Source: Anaerolineae bacterium (GTDB lineage: Bacteria; Chloroflexota; Anaerolineae; DUEN01). From it: 64,000 nucleotides of DNA. Below, one piece after another: positions 8,523 through 18,959 of this stretch. Positions within the stretch are counted from its first letter, which is position 1; every line of letters begins with the position of its first letter. The notes beneath the pieces were generated by a model. That model had not been told where the DNA came from. It worked only from the letters and a program-made list of their open reading frames with translations, and did not search any database. The translations under genes were made by a program, and so were the position numbers. The stretch covers positions 51,367 through 115,366 of the forward strand of contig JANXBS010000014.1 of the NCBI GenBank assembly GCA_025060615.1, read 5' to 3'.

Positions 8523-9416
8523 CTATTTGCCGCCTTCGGTGCGGCAGGGATTGCTCATGGCGCCGATGCCCTCGATCTCTACAGTCACTACGTCGCCATC
8601 ACGCAGGTAGCGCGGGGGCTTGCGAAAGTGGCCAACGCCAGGGGGCGTGCCGGTTAGAATGACATCGCCAGGCAACAGGGTGAAGGCGCGAGAGATAAAC
8701 TCGATCAAATACGGGATGCGGAAGATCATCTGATCGGTGCAGGAGCTTTGCATGAGCTCACCGTTGACCTTACAGCGGATAGCTAGGCGATGCGGGTCAG
8801 GGATCTCATCGCAGGTGACAATCCAAGGACCTAGAGGGCAGAAGGTGTCCAACGATTTGCTGCGTACCCACTGGCCATCGCCGAACTGTAGGTCACGGGC
8901 GCTGACGTCATTAGCGATGGTGTAGCCGAAGATGTACTCGTACGCCTGCTCGGCTGGCACGCGACGGGCCGGTCGCCCGACGACAACCGCCAGCTCAACC
9001 TCCCAGTCTACTTGTTCGGTCAGCTCCGGATCCCAGCGGATCTCATCGTCAGGGCCGATGACGGAAGTAGGGAATTTGGTGAAGATGATCGGGCGATCCG
9101 GGATCGGCGCGTTCTGCTCGCGCACATGATCGAGGTAATTTTGGCCGATCGCTACCACTTTGGAAGGGTTAGGGATCGGAGCGAGCAGCCGGACGCCGGA
9201 TAGCGGTTGGGCAAAGGGCGACAAATCGGGCACAGCGAGGGTGCGCTCGGCCTCCGTCCAGGCATCCGGCCCCGCCTCAAGAAAGGCCCGCATCTCAGTG
9301 GGAAGGTGATAACCACCGATGTGCGCCTGATGGGCTGCTGCCAGGTCAATCACCTGGTCTCCTATGACGCCACCCAACCGCTCACGCCCGTCTTGAACAA
9401 ACGTTACCAATCGCAT
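8523..9416 (-). CDS. Fumarylacetoacetate hydrolase (FAH) family protein
   Basis: The 297-residue protein has the FAH fold. The short N-terminal domain (MRLVTFVQDGRERLGGVIGD) is followed by the catalytic part with VAIGQNYLDHVREQN, WEVELAVVVGR (acidic metal ligand), NDVSARDLQ, GPWIVTCDEI and GDVILTGTPPGVG. Family members hydrolyse or decarboxylate C-C bonds in acylpyruvate-type compounds, for example acylpyruvases, 2-hydroxyhepta-2,4-diene-1,7-dioate isomerase and oxaloacetate decarboxylase. The exact substrate cannot be read from sequence. It is monocistronic: terminated on the right by the shared terminator and followed upstream by a 200-bp gap. Confidence 0.92.
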   Translation of the reverse strand: MRLVTFVQDGRERLGGVIGDQVIDLAAAHQAHIGGYHLPTEMRAFLEAGPDAWTEAERTLAVPDLSPFAQPLSGVRLLAPIPNPSKVVAIGQNYLDHVREQNAPIPDRPIIFTKFPTSVIGPDDEIRWDPELTEQVDWEVELAVVVGRPARRVPAEQAYEYIFGYTIANDVSARDLQFGDGQWVRSKSLDTFCPLGPWIVTCDEIPDPHRLAIRCKVNGELMQSSCTDQMIFRIPYLIEFISRAFTLLPGDVILTGTPPGVGHFRKPPRYLRDGDVVTVEIEGIGAMSNPCRTEGGK

Positions 9417-9615
9417 AAACTGTACCTCCTATGGCGCTCTTAACCGCCGACCGGCAGTCGAGAGCAGTATAGCTCACTCTAAAGAGGTGTCAAACCAACA
9501 CCAACAAGGTGGGTACCCGAGCGATTGTCATTAGACGACAGAAGGCAATACAGAAAGCAGCTGCGAGGCGCGGATTTCTGGCTATAGAGGCAAAAAGCGG
9601 AGAACTGTAACCGCC

Positions 9616-10230
9616 TCAAAGGAACTGCGAGAGCAACCCCAACGAGCCAGCTCCCAGCAGGGCGACGAGCGTGGCCTTAATCGTTTTCCCTATCCAGCAG
9701 GCTAGCAAAAATCGGCTGATTGGTAGGTTCAGCGCGCCAGCCGCAACGCCGACTAGATCGAACGTTGGATTAGGGATGATAGACATTAAGAGGATCACAA
9801 ACAGCCCGTAACGGCGTGTCTTCGCCACCAGCTGTTGGTATCGCTCACGGTCCTGAATGATGGCTCGCCCGCTGGCTCCGGCTAGATAACCAGTTAGCTC
9901 ACCTAGTGCCTCCCCTAAACCGGCGACCAATCCCACGAGAATGGGATTGAGCACGCTGCCGGTGGCAAAGATCACGGCGATGCCAGGGGCTGGCAGGAAA
10001 ACCGTCGCGCTACTCAGCATACTGATGACAAAGACGCCTGGATAGCCATAGCGCCGTAGCGCGCTGAGCTTATCGCGCTCAAAGAGGATTGCGCCGCTGA
10101 TGCCAATCACCAGGAGTAAGCCAGCGATTCGGAGCAAGCGCGTTCGCCAGTGAGCTGACAACCGGAGAGGCCGGATTTGCTGCTCCAGGGGTTGTTCAAC
10201 TACATGTTGACCGCCCAACTCCGGGAACAC
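9616..10230 (-). CDS. VTT/DedA-like membrane protein
   Basis: The 204-residue protein has one N-terminal helix (about 29-46) and a VTT-domain core. The core includes VFLPAPGIAVIFATGSVLNPILVG, GLGEALGELTGYLAGASG and a C-terminal hydrophobic segment IGKTIKATLVALLGAGSLG. The GE(A/..)xGE...GYxxG pattern is typical of the SNARE-associated/VTT family, which includes lipid scramblases and DedA proteins. Those are linked to undecaprenyl phosphate or phospholipid flipping. The only in-frame start at the 5' end is a GTG at 10230. It lies 113 bp from the WecA-like gene on the same strand, so a role in lipid-carrier handling is a reasonable but unproven inference. Confidence 0.8.
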   Translation of the reverse strand: MFPELGGQHVVEQPLEQQIRPLRLSAHWRTRLLRIAGLLLVIGISGAILFERDKLSALRRYGYPGVFVISMLSSATVFLPAPGIAVIFATGSVLNPILVGLVAGLGEALGELTGYLAGASGRAIIQDRERYQQLVAKTRRYGLFVILLMSIIPNPTFDLVGVAAGALNLPISRFLLACWIGKTIKATLVALLGAGSLGLLSQFL

Positions 10231-10343
10231 CCTTGCCCTCCTACTCCAAGGTCAAACCTCATTTCGATCGAGCCTCGGTTGCCTTACCATGGTGGCATAT
10301 ATGTAACGCTCCAACAGCCCTTCCGTCGCGCTGACTTTATCCC

Positions 10344-11336
10344 CTAAACTATCTGCTCCAGCCGCCAGATCCCCCAGAGCGCAACGACGATTACCACCAG
10401 GGCAAGTGCATATCCCTCTATCAGGGATGCCTGAGTGACAAACAACGCGAGCATCCCTAGCATCCCTGCCAACAGATAGCAGATGAGCACCGCTTCCCGA
10501 GGTGAGGCCCCCATCTTGACCAGGCGATGGGAAAGGTGATCTTTGCCCGGCGTGCTGATGGGATTCAGCCCACGCCGTAGCCGTGAAATCACCACCAGCG
10601 TCATGTCGAAAATGGGCAGCCCCATCACGAGAACAGGCACCATCCAGGTCACGAAATGCACATTGGCAGGAAAACGGAGCTTGATGCCCACGGCTGCCAA
10701 GACGAAGCCTAAAAAAAGCGCTCCGCTATCCCCCATGAAGATACGGGCCGGGTTAAAGTTGTAGACCAGGAAGCCCAAGCAAGCCCCGAGCAGCGCGGCA
10801 GCCAATGCACCCACCAGGTATTGGCCGCTCATGAGGGCGATCAGCAAATAAAAGGCGGCGGCGATCGCAGCGATCCCTCCCGATAGCCCATCCATGTTGT
10901 CCAGGAAGTTGACCGCGTTGGTGATGCCCACCACCCAGAACAACGTGACAGCTACATTGAGCCAGTTCCACGGGAAGAGATGTACCTGTACCCCTGAGAA
11001 GACCAGGATCAGCGCGGCGATGGTCTGCCCGACCAGCCGTAGCCACGGCGAAAGCTCCCGGCGATCATCCCATAGTCCCATGAACGACACCAACGTGGCG
11101 CCGAGGAAGATGCCCACCACCTGGTTGACGTAAAAGCGGTCGCCGAACAGGACCAATGCTAGGATGAAAGCGATATAGATGGCCACTCCCCCCATCAGCG
11201 GCACTGGACTGGTATGGACCTTGCGCGCGCTGGGATGATCTATAACCCCCAGGCGTAGAGCAGCGCGCCGGGCGATAGGCGTGCCCCAGATCGCCAGCAA
11301 CAACGCGCTGACTAGGATGAGCACATATCGGATCAT
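10344..11336 (-). CDS. WecA/TagO-like polyprenyl-phosphate sugar-1-phosphate transferase
   Basis: The 330-residue multi-spanning protein belongs to the MraY/WecA glycosyltransferase-4 family. Motifs are [18 protein letters not shown] near residue 34, [12 protein letters not shown] with the paired Asp residues, [10 protein letters not shown], and the C-terminal [10 protein letters not shown], the HxxxR-like sugar-recognition loop. Such enzymes transfer GlcNAc-1-P or a similar sugar phosphate from a UDP-sugar to undecaprenyl phosphate, starting glycan synthesis at the cytoplasmic membrane face. It overlaps the upstream O-antigen-ligase gene by four bases, so the two are co-translated. The donor sugar is unknown. 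Confidence 0.92.
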   Translation of the reverse strand: MIRYVLILVSALLLAIWGTPIARRAALRLGVIDHPSARKVHTSPVPLMGGVAIYIAFILALVLFGDRFYVNQVVGIFLGATLVSFMGLWDDRRELSPWLRLVGQTIAALILVFSGVQVHLFPWNWLNVAVTLFWVVGITNAVNFLDNMDGLSGGIAAIAAAFYLLIALMSGQYLVGALAAALLGACLGFLVYNFNPARIFMGDSGALFLGFVLAAVGIKLRFPANVHFVTWMVPVLVMGLPIFDMTLVVISRLRRGLNPISTPGKDHLSHRLVKMGASPREAVLICYLLAGMLGMLALFVTQASLIEGYALALVVIVVALWGIWRLEQIV

Positions 11337-14300
11337 TGCGGTTGAGCCAAACGCCTTTCTAACCGTGCGATCATCTGATCCAGGACCATCCGGTCTGCCC
11401 CGGGAGCGAGCTCTCGGGCTCGCCTCGCCTCGGCTAGAGCCTCGTGGGTGCGACCAGCCTGCTCGTAAAGCATGGCCAGGTTCCGACGAATGGTCGCGTC
11501 GTTGGGCTGATACCGTAGTGCCTCCTGGCTGGCGGCGATGGCATCATCCAGTCGGCCAAGTTGCGCGTACACAATTCCCAACGCGCTCCACACCTGCGGC
11601 TGTTTTGGTCGGAGCGCCAGCGCTTTTTCATAAGCTCCTGCGGCTTGAGATAGCTCCCCACGCGTGCGATAGAGATCGCCTAGCAACAGGTACGTCTGCG
11701 GGAACTCCTGATCTAATACCAGCGACCGTTCATAGCGGGCCAAGGCCTGATCCCATTGCCAGCGCGCTTCCTCGGAGCGACTCAGGCGCTGGTATAGATC
11801 GCCCAGCAGGAAATGGACTAGCCCCCATTCGTTATACAGATGAGCGGCGTTCGGGCTAAGCCGAGTTGCCGTCTGGTAATAAGCTAGCGCTTGCTGCCAC
11901 AGGCGCTCGCGTTCCTGCGCATCGGCCGTCAGCTCGCCCCAATTGCGGAAAAGCCGGGCCAGATTAGCCGTGTGATCGGTGTTGAGGGGGTTCAAACGCT
12001 GCGCCTCCAACAATGTCTGCAGGGCCTGACTCAGGAGCTGCTCCCTCGCTCCGGCATCCTGTAAGCGTCGCGCTTGTTCCAACTGAGCACGCCCTAGGAA
12101 CAGGTAGTAGTAATCTTCGGCAGGAGCCAGCTCAATCGCCCGCTGATGTAAGGCGATACTTTCTGCCCACCGATCCTCTGCCTCAAAGGCCTGCGCCTGC
12201 TTGTAGAGGATGTCAGCCTGAATAGGGTGAACGCTGATCGTGACGATGAGAAAGGCCACGACCCCCAGGGTCACTACCGTGATCACCGGGCTTAGCCTGT
12301 TCCGAAACCACGGCTCATACGGTGAACGCCCCTGCTCCCAGAGGGCGCGTTCGGCTCGCCAGAGCAAGGCGGCCAAGATAGCCATCCCAGCAAGGACGAT
12401 CCCATCATACACAGCGATATGGTTGGCTACCAGGGCAAAGATATCCCCCTCCGGCATCGCACGCCAGACAAGTCGATTAGCCAAGTAGAGCCCGAAGATG
12501 AGAAAAGCCCCCCAGCAGCCCATCGTATACGCGCCGAAAACCCTTCCCGCCTGGCTGGGAATCCACTTTCGCTGTCCACGTCCGAGCTCGCCCACTGTCC
12601 ACAGACCTCCGACCAGCCAGGTGAACATGACCAGCCAGATGATCCCTAGGCCAGGAGCCCACTGCCCTTGGGCTGCCACATAGCGGCTGGTGAGAGATCG
12701 CCAGAAGATCTCCCAGGCGCTGGCGTCCCGCACTGGGTTTGTGACGAAATCGTACGCCAGCGTCACAAGGATCAGCGCGCTTATCAGCATATAGGGCCAC
12801 ATGCTAGGCCAAACGGAAGAGGAAGCCTTGGAAGCGGAAGACGTCGCCATATGTAGCGTGCCCTCTCGGCGTGCCCGCTGTCGCGAGCGCACGGGCGTCG
12901 GCGGAGACACGGGCGCGGCGACGGCCACCGGCACAGGTTCCTCTGACAACCATCCCATGCCCACGGCCACCAACAACGCGCTGAGGGCCCAGAAGTACGT
13001 TCGGCTAGCTGCGATGGCGATCCCGAAGTGGATCTCCACAAAGTGGGCGACAATAGTAGAGAGCAGGGCGATGATCAAAAGCTCCCGCCGAGGATGGGCC
13101 CCACCCATGGCCCGATCTGTCGCCGCTCTGAGCTCTGCAGCCGTCGAGCGCAGGTTTCCCGTCATACCCTCGGAGACCTGGCTGGCTCGGAGCGCAGCCA
13201 GGGTGATGTACAGCACGATGCCGATGATGAAGCCAAAGGGCAGGCCCACACCCGCCAGTCGCAGCGAGCCATCCCATATCCATACGGCGAACACCCCGCC
13301 CACTGCGCCGATCACGCCTAACCCCAGGAACAGACGGCCATCAGCCCTTGTGCGGATCAGCCCCAGCCAGCGCAGGCTGTAGTAGAAGATCGAAGTGAAC
13401 AGATAAAAGTAGGCCAGAAAGCCCAACACCCCCGTGGTGACCAGCGCATCGAACGTCTCGTTGTGTGAGCGATCAGGCGAGGCGTTGCGCGCCTCCCAAT
13501 GGGCTAACTCGGGCGGGTAGAACGGATTAAAGGCGACCCACATGGACTCAGGCCCGTGGCCAATCAGCGGGCGTAGGGCGTTGAAACGATCCTGTGTACC
13601 GTCTGGATATGTCAACGGCTGATGCGGGGCGATCAGCCGCACAGCGCCTTGCCAGATTAACGTGCGCACCCGATTGGTGCCGGTGTTCAGATCCAGGATC
13701 GTGCCTAGGCGACCTAGGCCAGACTCCTGGCGCAGCCCAGCCAGCGGACTGTTAGGCAGATTGAAGAGAAGCAAAAACCCACCCAACAACACAGCCAAGA
13801 CGATGGGGGCCACCCACACCCAGCGCAAGGCACGTCGAAGCGCCAAGGGAAAGCGTTCTGATGCCCGTCCCCAGCGCCCTAGAATGATCAGCCCCAGCAA
13901 CGCAAAGACGTAGAGGCCGGCGATCCACCCCAGAAACGGCCCTCGGCTCTGGCTGAGCACAATGCCGGTGGTCACCTGGATGATCAGGATGAAAAGGCCA
14001 CAGCCGGCGATGATGGCATCCCCGATGCCGCCGTCCTCAGCGTTCCACATGCGGGCCAAGGCATCGGCCAGGCGTTCCAAGGTGAGGAAGAAGGCCATAA
14101 TCAGGTAGGCGGACACGAAAATGGGGTTGCCCATATTGGCCGCTACCCGATCCGTTACATTGCCTCCCCAGGGCAACGGATCCTGTCCCAAGCGCTGCCA
14201 AATGCCATACAGGCTAATGGGCACGCTGGTGAGGATAATGGCATAGAGCAAGCGATGAAGCTGGGCTGGGCGTCGAAGATGCCCTAGCATCATGCCGAAG

Positions 14301-14692
14301 ACGACCATGTAGGTCAGCGTTGTCAGGGTCCCCTGGAGGCGCTGATACGAGCCCCAAAAGCTGATGCGCGGCACCAGAGAGAAAGCCGTGCTGACCAGAT
14401 AAGCGAGGGCCAAAAGCAAGGTGGGTAACACCAAAGGCGTTCGAGCCCACTCAAAGAGTCGAGCGAAGAATGATGGCTGGTTTGCCTGGGCAGAAGGCCT
14501 TAAGAGTACATCGGCCTGTTTGACGATCCATGCGCCTAGCATGACGAATACGATGGCGCGCAGCAGGCTGATCTTATCCGGCTCGAACACGCGTGAGGAG
14601 TAGACGTTGAAGAAGAGCGGCACAGTGATGATAGCAGTCAGCCAACCAGCCTCGATGAGAGCCTCACAGAAGCGACCGAGCTTGCTGGTCAT
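11333..14692 (-). CDS. O-antigen ligase-like membrane protein with C-terminal TPRs
   Basis: The 1119-residue protein has many membrane helices. The N-terminal part carries the Wzy/RfaL-type signature region [21 protein letters not shown] near residue 400. A second hydrophobic block runs to about residue 825. After [33 protein letters not shown] come at least five TPR units (about 835-1115), for example [22 protein letters not shown]. The family joins a lipid-linked glycan to an acceptor or polymerises repeat units outside the membrane; TPRs may recruit a partner protein or acceptor. Such large ligase-TPR proteins are common in Chloroflexota-like genomes. It sits between the UDP-xylose synthase and the WecA-like gene in a surface-glycan cluster. 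Confidence 0.85.
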   Translation of the reverse strand: MTSKLGRFCEALIEAGWLTAIITVPLFFNVYSSRVFEPDKISLLRAIVFVMLGAWIVKQADVLLRPSAQANQPSFFARLFEWARTPLVLPTLLLALAYLVSTAFSLVPRISFWGSYQRLQGTLTTLTYMVVFGMMLGHLRRPAQLHRLLYAIILTSVPISLYGIWQRLGQDPLPWGGNVTDRVAANMGNPIFVSAYLIMAFFLTLERLADALARMWNAEDGGIGDAIIAGCGLFILIIQVTTGIVLSQSRGPFLGWIAGLYVFALLGLIILGRWGRASERFPLALRRALRWVWVAPIVLAVLLGGFLLLFNLPNSPLAGLRQESGLGRLGTILDLNTGTNRVRTLIWQGAVRLIAPHQPLTYPDGTQDRFNALRPLIGHGPESMWVAFNPFYPPELAHWEARNASPDRSHNETFDALVTTGVLGFLAYFYLFTSIFYYSLRWLGLIRTRADGRLFLGLGVIGAVGGVFAVWIWDGSLRLAGVGLPFGFIIGIVLYITLAALRASQVSEGMTGNLRSTAAELRAATDRAMGGAHPRRELLIIALLSTIVAHFVEIHFGIAIAASRTYFWALSALLVAVGMGWLSEEPVPVAVAAPVSPPTPVRSRQRARREGTLHMATSSASKASSSVWPSMWPYMLISALILVTLAYDFVTNPVRDASAWEIFWRSLTSRYVAAQGQWAPGLGIIWLVMFTWLVGGLWTVGELGRGQRKWIPSQAGRVFGAYTMGCWGAFLIFGLYLANRLVWRAMPEGDIFALVANHIAVYDGIVLAGMAILAALLWRAERALWEQGRSPYEPWFRNRLSPVITVVTLGVVAFLIVTISVHPIQADILYKQAQAFEAEDRWAESIALHQRAIELAPAEDYYYLFLGRAQLEQARRLQDAGAREQLLSQALQTLLEAQRLNPLNTDHTANLARLFRNWGELTADAQERERLWQQALAYYQTATRLSPNAAHLYNEWGLVHFLLGDLYQRLSRSEEARWQWDQALARYERSLVLDQEFPQTYLLLGDLYRTRGELSQAAGAYEKALALRPKQPQVWSALGIVYAQLGRLDDAIAASQEALRYQPNDATIRRNLAMLYEQAGRTHEALAEARRARELAPGADRMVLDQMIARLERRLAQPQ

Positions 14693-14811
14693 GGATTGGC
14701 ACGCTTACCTGAAAGAGAATCTTCGTCCTCCTGCTAGGAGCGCAACCTCAGGAGGGCTTGACGACAACCAGCTGCAATCTTAACTCACTTGAGGGAAAAA
14801 CTCAAATCATC

Positions 14812-15759
14812 TCACGCTTCGCGCTTGGCCATCACCCTCGCCCGAAAGTACTCGATCGTGCGCTGCAACCCCTCTTCCAGCGATACCCGCGGCTCCCAGC
14901 CCAGGACTCGCCGGGCTTTGCTGATGTCCGGCTTTCGCCGATGCGGATCGTCCTGGGGCAGCGGCTTGAAGACGATGCCGGCCTGGTTCCCTGTCAAGCG
15001 ATTGATTAACTCGGCGAAGTGCAGAATGCTCATCTCGCAGGGGTTGCCTAGGTTGACTGGCTCTACCTCGTCGGAGTGCAACAGACGAATGATCCCATCC
15101 ACTAAGTCGTCCACGTAGCAAAAAGATCGCGTCTGCGATCCGTCGCCGTATACGGTTAGGGGCTGGCCGCGCAAGGCCTGACCGATGAAATTAGGCACCA
15201 CGCGACCGTCGTCCAGCCGCATCCTAGGGCCATACGTGTTGAAGATACGGGCGATGCGCGTCTCCAGGCCGTGCACCCGGTGGTATGCCATCGTCATCGC
15301 CTCGGCGAAGCGCTTGGCCTCATCATACACCCCGCGCGGCCCGATTGGATTGACGTTGCCCCAGTATGTCTCCGGCTGCGGATGCACTAACGGATCGCCG
15401 TACACCTCTGATGTTGAGGCCAGGAGGAAGCGCGCCCCTTTGGCGCGAGCCAATCCCAGCGCCTTGTGCGTCCCCAGCGCTCCTACCTTCAACGTCTGAA
15501 TGGGGAGCTGCAGATAGTCAATCGGGCTGGCCGGCGACGCAAAATGCAGTACTGCGTCAATCGGGCCATCTATGTAAATGTAGTTGGTCACATCGTGTCG
15601 GATGAAGAGGAAGCCCTCCCGTCCCAATAGGTGCACGATGTTGTCCGTGCTACCGGTGATCAGGTTGTCCATGGCGATGACGTAATGCCCATCGGCCAGC
15701 AGCCGATCGCACAGATGTGAGCCGATGAAGCCGGCCCCGCCGGTTACGAGAACCCGCAT
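14812..15759 (-). CDS. UDP-glucuronate decarboxylase (UDP-xylose synthase) family SDR
   Basis: The 315-residue extended SDR protein shows the NAD site [17 protein letters not shown] at the start, [19 protein letters not shown] near 93, STSEVYGDP (catalytic Ser/Thr) near 120, YDEAK (Tyr-xxx-Lys) near 149 and [10 protein letters not shown]. The pattern SPIDYLxxPIxTLKVGxxGT with [12 protein letters not shown] is characteristic of UDP-xylose synthase, which oxidises, decarboxylates and reduces UDP-GlcA to UDP-xylose. The substrate could be made by the UDP-glucose dehydrogenase at 50995-52314. The gene overlaps the upstream ligase fusion by 16 bases, indicating one operon. Confidence 0.88.
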   Translation of the reverse strand: MRVLVTGGAGFIGSHLCDRLLADGHYVIAMDNLITGSTDNIVHLLGREGFLFIRHDVTNYIYIDGPIDAVLHFASPASPIDYLQLPIQTLKVGALGTHKALGLARAKGARFLLASTSEVYGDPLVHPQPETYWGNVNPIGPRGVYDEAKRFAEAMTMAYHRVHGLETRIARIFNTYGPRMRLDDGRVVPNFIGQALRGQPLTVYGDGSQTRSFCYVDDLVDGIIRLLHSDEVEPVNLGNPCEMSILHFAELINRLTGNQAGIVFKPLPQDDPHRRKPDISKARRVLGWEPRVSLEEGLQRTIEYFRARVMAKREA

Positions 15760-18700
15760 GTATTCCTCCCCGTTTGTGAACCTCCAAGGTCAAGTTGGGC
15801 ACGTCGGAGCGCAGCCAGTAACCCCAATATCATCATCCACACAAAACTTAGGTCCACCAGGAAGATCGAGTTGTCTATCAGCCCGTGGGCCACTGTGGCC
15901 GCCAGGCCAGCCAGCAGCCCGGTAGCAATAGCCCGTTCGCCGGCGAGCCGGCCGATCGCCAATTGCCAGCCTATAGCCATAGCTCGCACGAGGAGCCAGC
16001 CTCCCACTCCCAGGCCTATTACTCCCAGGCGTGTCCACAAGTCCAACACAAGGTTGTGAGGATGCGAGAGGTTCAACTCACCCCATGCGTCTGGCAATAC
16101 ATAGCGCGTGCGGTACGCGTATAAGAAGTTATCCGGCCCCACCCCCAGCCAGGGATGATCCAGCGCCATCCGCCAGGCGCTTTGCCATAGCCGCAGCCGA
16201 AAGAAACCGGTGCCGCTCTGAAAATCCGCGAGATGAGCAACGCGCTCCGTGCGCGCGAAAGGGACCAGCATCAGCCCCATGAACGCTAGCAGGGCCACAG
16301 CCGTTAAGATGGAACGCTGCCATGCCTGCCGGGCCCAGCGCCGCTGTCGCCATCCCACCAGGGCGATGACCACCACAGCGGCCGGTAGCCCCAGTAGCCA
16401 TGCCCCCTTACTGAAGGTCAGCAAACAGGCCATCAGCACTGGCGCGCTCGCCAGTCCATAGAGCCACCGCCGCCATCCCTGTCCGAACAAGGCCACTGCC
16501 ATTAGCAGGGGAAAGGCCCGGTCCAGGTACAACGCCAGATTATTAGGAGATCCATACAGCGCTCGAATGCGCCGCACTCCTTCGGCCTCGATCACTCCTG
16601 TTCCTGTTACATATTGTCCTAGCCCGAACAGGCTGGCCAGCACGGCACCAACGACAAATGCATCCACGGTAGGCCAGGGCGAGAAGGGACGGCCTGCCAC
16701 CCTCGCCCCACGGGTCAGGATCAGGTAAAACAGGGCCGGCTCGATGAAGACCACCCGTAGTTCACGCCAGGCCGCGCCTTGCTCCCTCGCAGTGAGCGCA
16801 GCCAACGTCGCGACCGCCACCAAGGCCATGATCGGCCAGTCGAATACGAAGCCGATCTTTTCCGCCTGGCCTTGATCGGAAAGATCGTGAGAGCAGATGG
16901 CGTGCCTCCATCTGACCAGCCAACGAGCGATCAGGATCACTAGGCCGGCGATCACCGCTAGCTCTGGAGTATTAACGGCGCGGCCTGGTAAATGGACAGG
17001 CCGAAGGTAAAAGGGCAGGGCCAACATCACCAACGGCGGAAGCAGGTCCAATCGGATCCACCACGCTGCCATCAGGGCTAACAGCGCTGCCAGGCGTATC
17101 CCGCTTGTCGGTGCCAACATCACCAGCAGGCCCAATGCCAGCACAGCAGCCGTCAGCGCTCGATCGGGTACGCGGCGGGCAAGATCCTCTAGCCATCCGA
17201 TCAACACAGCCAAGGCTATGATCGTCTGTCGCCCTTCTCCACGCCGCAGCGATTGGAACAGAGCGACGCTTGGTAATAAAGCCAATAGGGCCAGCGCGCC
17301 AGGAAGCCAGGGCTGGACCGGCGGCGCATCGCCTCGCACGATCACACGTTCGATGGCCCATTGCCCCCAGCCGCCGACGGCCTCGATCACAGCCTCATGG
17401 TTGCCCAAGGGCAGGCCATTCGCCAGCTCCACCACCTCGGATCGCGGCGCGGGGCTATAGAGGACCAAGTAAGCGCCCTTTTCGGGATCCTGGGGCAGCA
17501 TGGAAGCCGGCTGGCCATCTATCGTCACCGTCAGATACGCCCAGTACGGGCCACGTCGAACCTGCAGCGCCAACCCACGTCCCCAAAACGGGATCGTGAG
17601 CCGGTCGCCTGTCCGCCCAATGTCCGCGGCGGCCGGTGTGACGCGCCATGCTCCTTCGTACCGCAGTGCTGGATGATCTGGGGCGTGTGTGCCTAGGCCT
17701 ACGATATCCGGTGCTCCGGTCAGCGCGGTCAGCGCATCCCAAGCTGGCCGGGGAGTGCCCTCTGGTGTCCATAGGGCAAAGCCCCAGTGGGGGTCATCAG
17801 GGGGAACGGCGGGTTGCAACGCCGCCCAGAGCATCGGCCCCATCCACGGCCACTCGCGCCGCGCTCGCGTCACAGCCTCTCGTAGGTAAGCCGCCTGCGT
17901 TACCTCGTCTACTTGCCCCCAGATCGAGGGCCGCCCCTGCCAGTCAGCGGGCAGTGCGTTCCATCCGAACGCCACAGCCCACACGGGGGTCTCCTCATCA
18001 CCATGCCGCTCCATTACGGCACGCAGCGTGGCCGCTCGTCCGAATCCGCCCTCGGCCTCGGGCGGGTCATCAAAGCCATATGGCTCGATGGCGATGCCAT
18101 CGAGCCAGGCGCGGCCTCCCAGCATGTAAAGTTGGTCGAGGAAGGCGATGTCGCTTAGATTGGCCCCACCTGGTTCATCGTTGGGGGCCAGCGCGGCCAG
18201 CAGCACTTGCGCGCCGGGATCCACAGCGCGCACCTGATAGAACCCCTCTCGCAGGAGGCCTAGGTAATCGGCCGGATCCACCTGCCGCGCGCCCCAATGC
18301 GGAGCGATATTCGGCTCATCCCAGATCTGGTAAACGTCTAACTGATCTCCGTAACGCTGCGCGAATGCTGCTACGAAACGGCCGAAATCGGCGCGCTCAT
18401 GAGGGGGCGCCAGCGGGTTATCCTGGTCTTCGGGCCGTCTAGCCCAAGCTGGAGAGCCGTCGAGCACAGCGATCAGGCGCATCTCGCGAGCGGCGGCTGC
18501 GGTCACCACCACGTCCCAAGTCTCCCAGGTGAATCGTCCTGGGGCCGGCTCGATCTGATCCCACGGGAAGCGCTGTCGTAGCCAACGTACGCCGGCGGCC
18601 TGCAGACGATCGAGGACCAGCTCGAGCTGGGTCTCGTCATACTGTTCTAGGGCCACGTTCACGCCGACCTCAGCATAGGTCGGTGGGCGCACCAGGGGGA

Positions 18701-18881
18701 GTGGGGCCGTGAGGCGGTTCCGCCAGGTCAGGAATACCGCCGACAGCGCAAGCCCCAAGCATGCGATCAGGCTTGCCAGAAACCGGATGGACGCCTCTCG
18801 CGAAGGGCGATGATATATCACCGCAAGCGCCACCTTTGTACCGGATGAGAGCATCGTATCATAAGGATTCTTAGCGTGCAA
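15744..18881 (-). CDS. Glycoside-hydrolase-fold domain fused to O-antigen ligase
   Basis: The 1045-residue protein has a membrane anchor near residues 32-50. A (beta/alpha)8 domain follows (about 65-395), resembling clan GH-A families such as GH39/GH5: [28 protein letters not shown] with the acid/base Glu at residue 189, and a late strand PVWAVAFGW. In active relatives that strand usually reads W-x-T-E-F/L-G; here the nucleophile position is Ala304. A beta-sandwich-like stretch follows (about 400-530), then many membrane helices. The ligase signature [16 protein letters not shown] lies near residue 945. It may be a glycan-binding module fused to a polymerase or ligase. The start ATG is uncertain within the first ten codons. 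It heads the minus-strand glycan cluster. Confidence 0.8.
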   Translation of the reverse strand: MHAKNPYDTMLSSGTKVALAVIYHRPSREASIRFLASLIACLGLALSAVFLTWRNRLTAPLPLVRPPTYAEVGVNVALEQYDETQLELVLDRLQAAGVRWLRQRFPWDQIEPAPGRFTWETWDVVVTAAAAREMRLIAVLDGSPAWARRPEDQDNPLAPPHERADFGRFVAAFAQRYGDQLDVYQIWDEPNIAPHWGARQVDPADYLGLLREGFYQVRAVDPGAQVLLAALAPNDEPGGANLSDIAFLDQLYMLGGRAWLDGIAIEPYGFDDPPEAEGGFGRAATLRAVMERHGDEETPVWAVAFGWNALPADWQGRPSIWGQVDEVTQAAYLREAVTRARREWPWMGPMLWAALQPAVPPDDPHWGFALWTPEGTPRPAWDALTALTGAPDIVGLGTHAPDHPALRYEGAWRVTPAAADIGRTGDRLTIPFWGRGLALQVRRGPYWAYLTVTIDGQPASMLPQDPEKGAYLVLYSPAPRSEVVELANGLPLGNHEAVIEAVGGWGQWAIERVIVRGDAPPVQPWLPGALALLALLPSVALFQSLRRGEGRQTIIALAVLIGWLEDLARRVPDRALTAAVLALGLLVMLAPTSGIRLAALLALMAAWWIRLDLLPPLVMLALPFYLRPVHLPGRAVNTPELAVIAGLVILIARWLVRWRHAICSHDLSDQGQAEKIGFVFDWPIMALVAVATLAALTAREQGAAWRELRVVFIEPALFYLILTRGARVAGRPFSPWPTVDAFVVGAVLASLFGLGQYVTGTGVIEAEGVRRIRALYGSPNNLALYLDRAFPLLMAVALFGQGWRRWLYGLASAPVLMACLLTFSKGAWLLGLPAAVVVIALVGWRQRRWARQAWQRSILTAVALLAFMGLMLVPFARTERVAHLADFQSGTGFFRLRLWQSAWRMALDHPWLGVGPDNFLYAYRTRYVLPDAWGELNLSHPHNLVLDLWTRLGVIGLGVGGWLLVRAMAIGWQLAIGRLAGERAIATGLLAGLAATVAHGLIDNSIFLVDLSFVWMMILGLLAALRRAQLDLGGSQTGRNTCGFS

Positions 18882-18897
18882 AGCGAAGCACTTGAAC

Positions 18898-18927
18898 TTG
18901 CGCTACTTGGGATTTCGGTGATACAAT
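18898..18927 (+). promoter_or_regulatory. Probable radA promoter
   Basis: TTGCGC (18898-18903) and TACAAT (18922-18927) are spaced 18 bp apart, ahead of radA and divergent from the glycan cluster. The -10 is good and the -35 is weak. Confidence 0.4.
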
Positions 18928-18959
18928 GCCACCGAACATTTGAGCGAAAGGGATGCCAG

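Noticed and set aside
12801..13382. A long plus-strand frame inside the ligase-TPR gene
   Set aside because: The composition is typical of a shadow frame and the minus-strand protein is intact with clear motifs.
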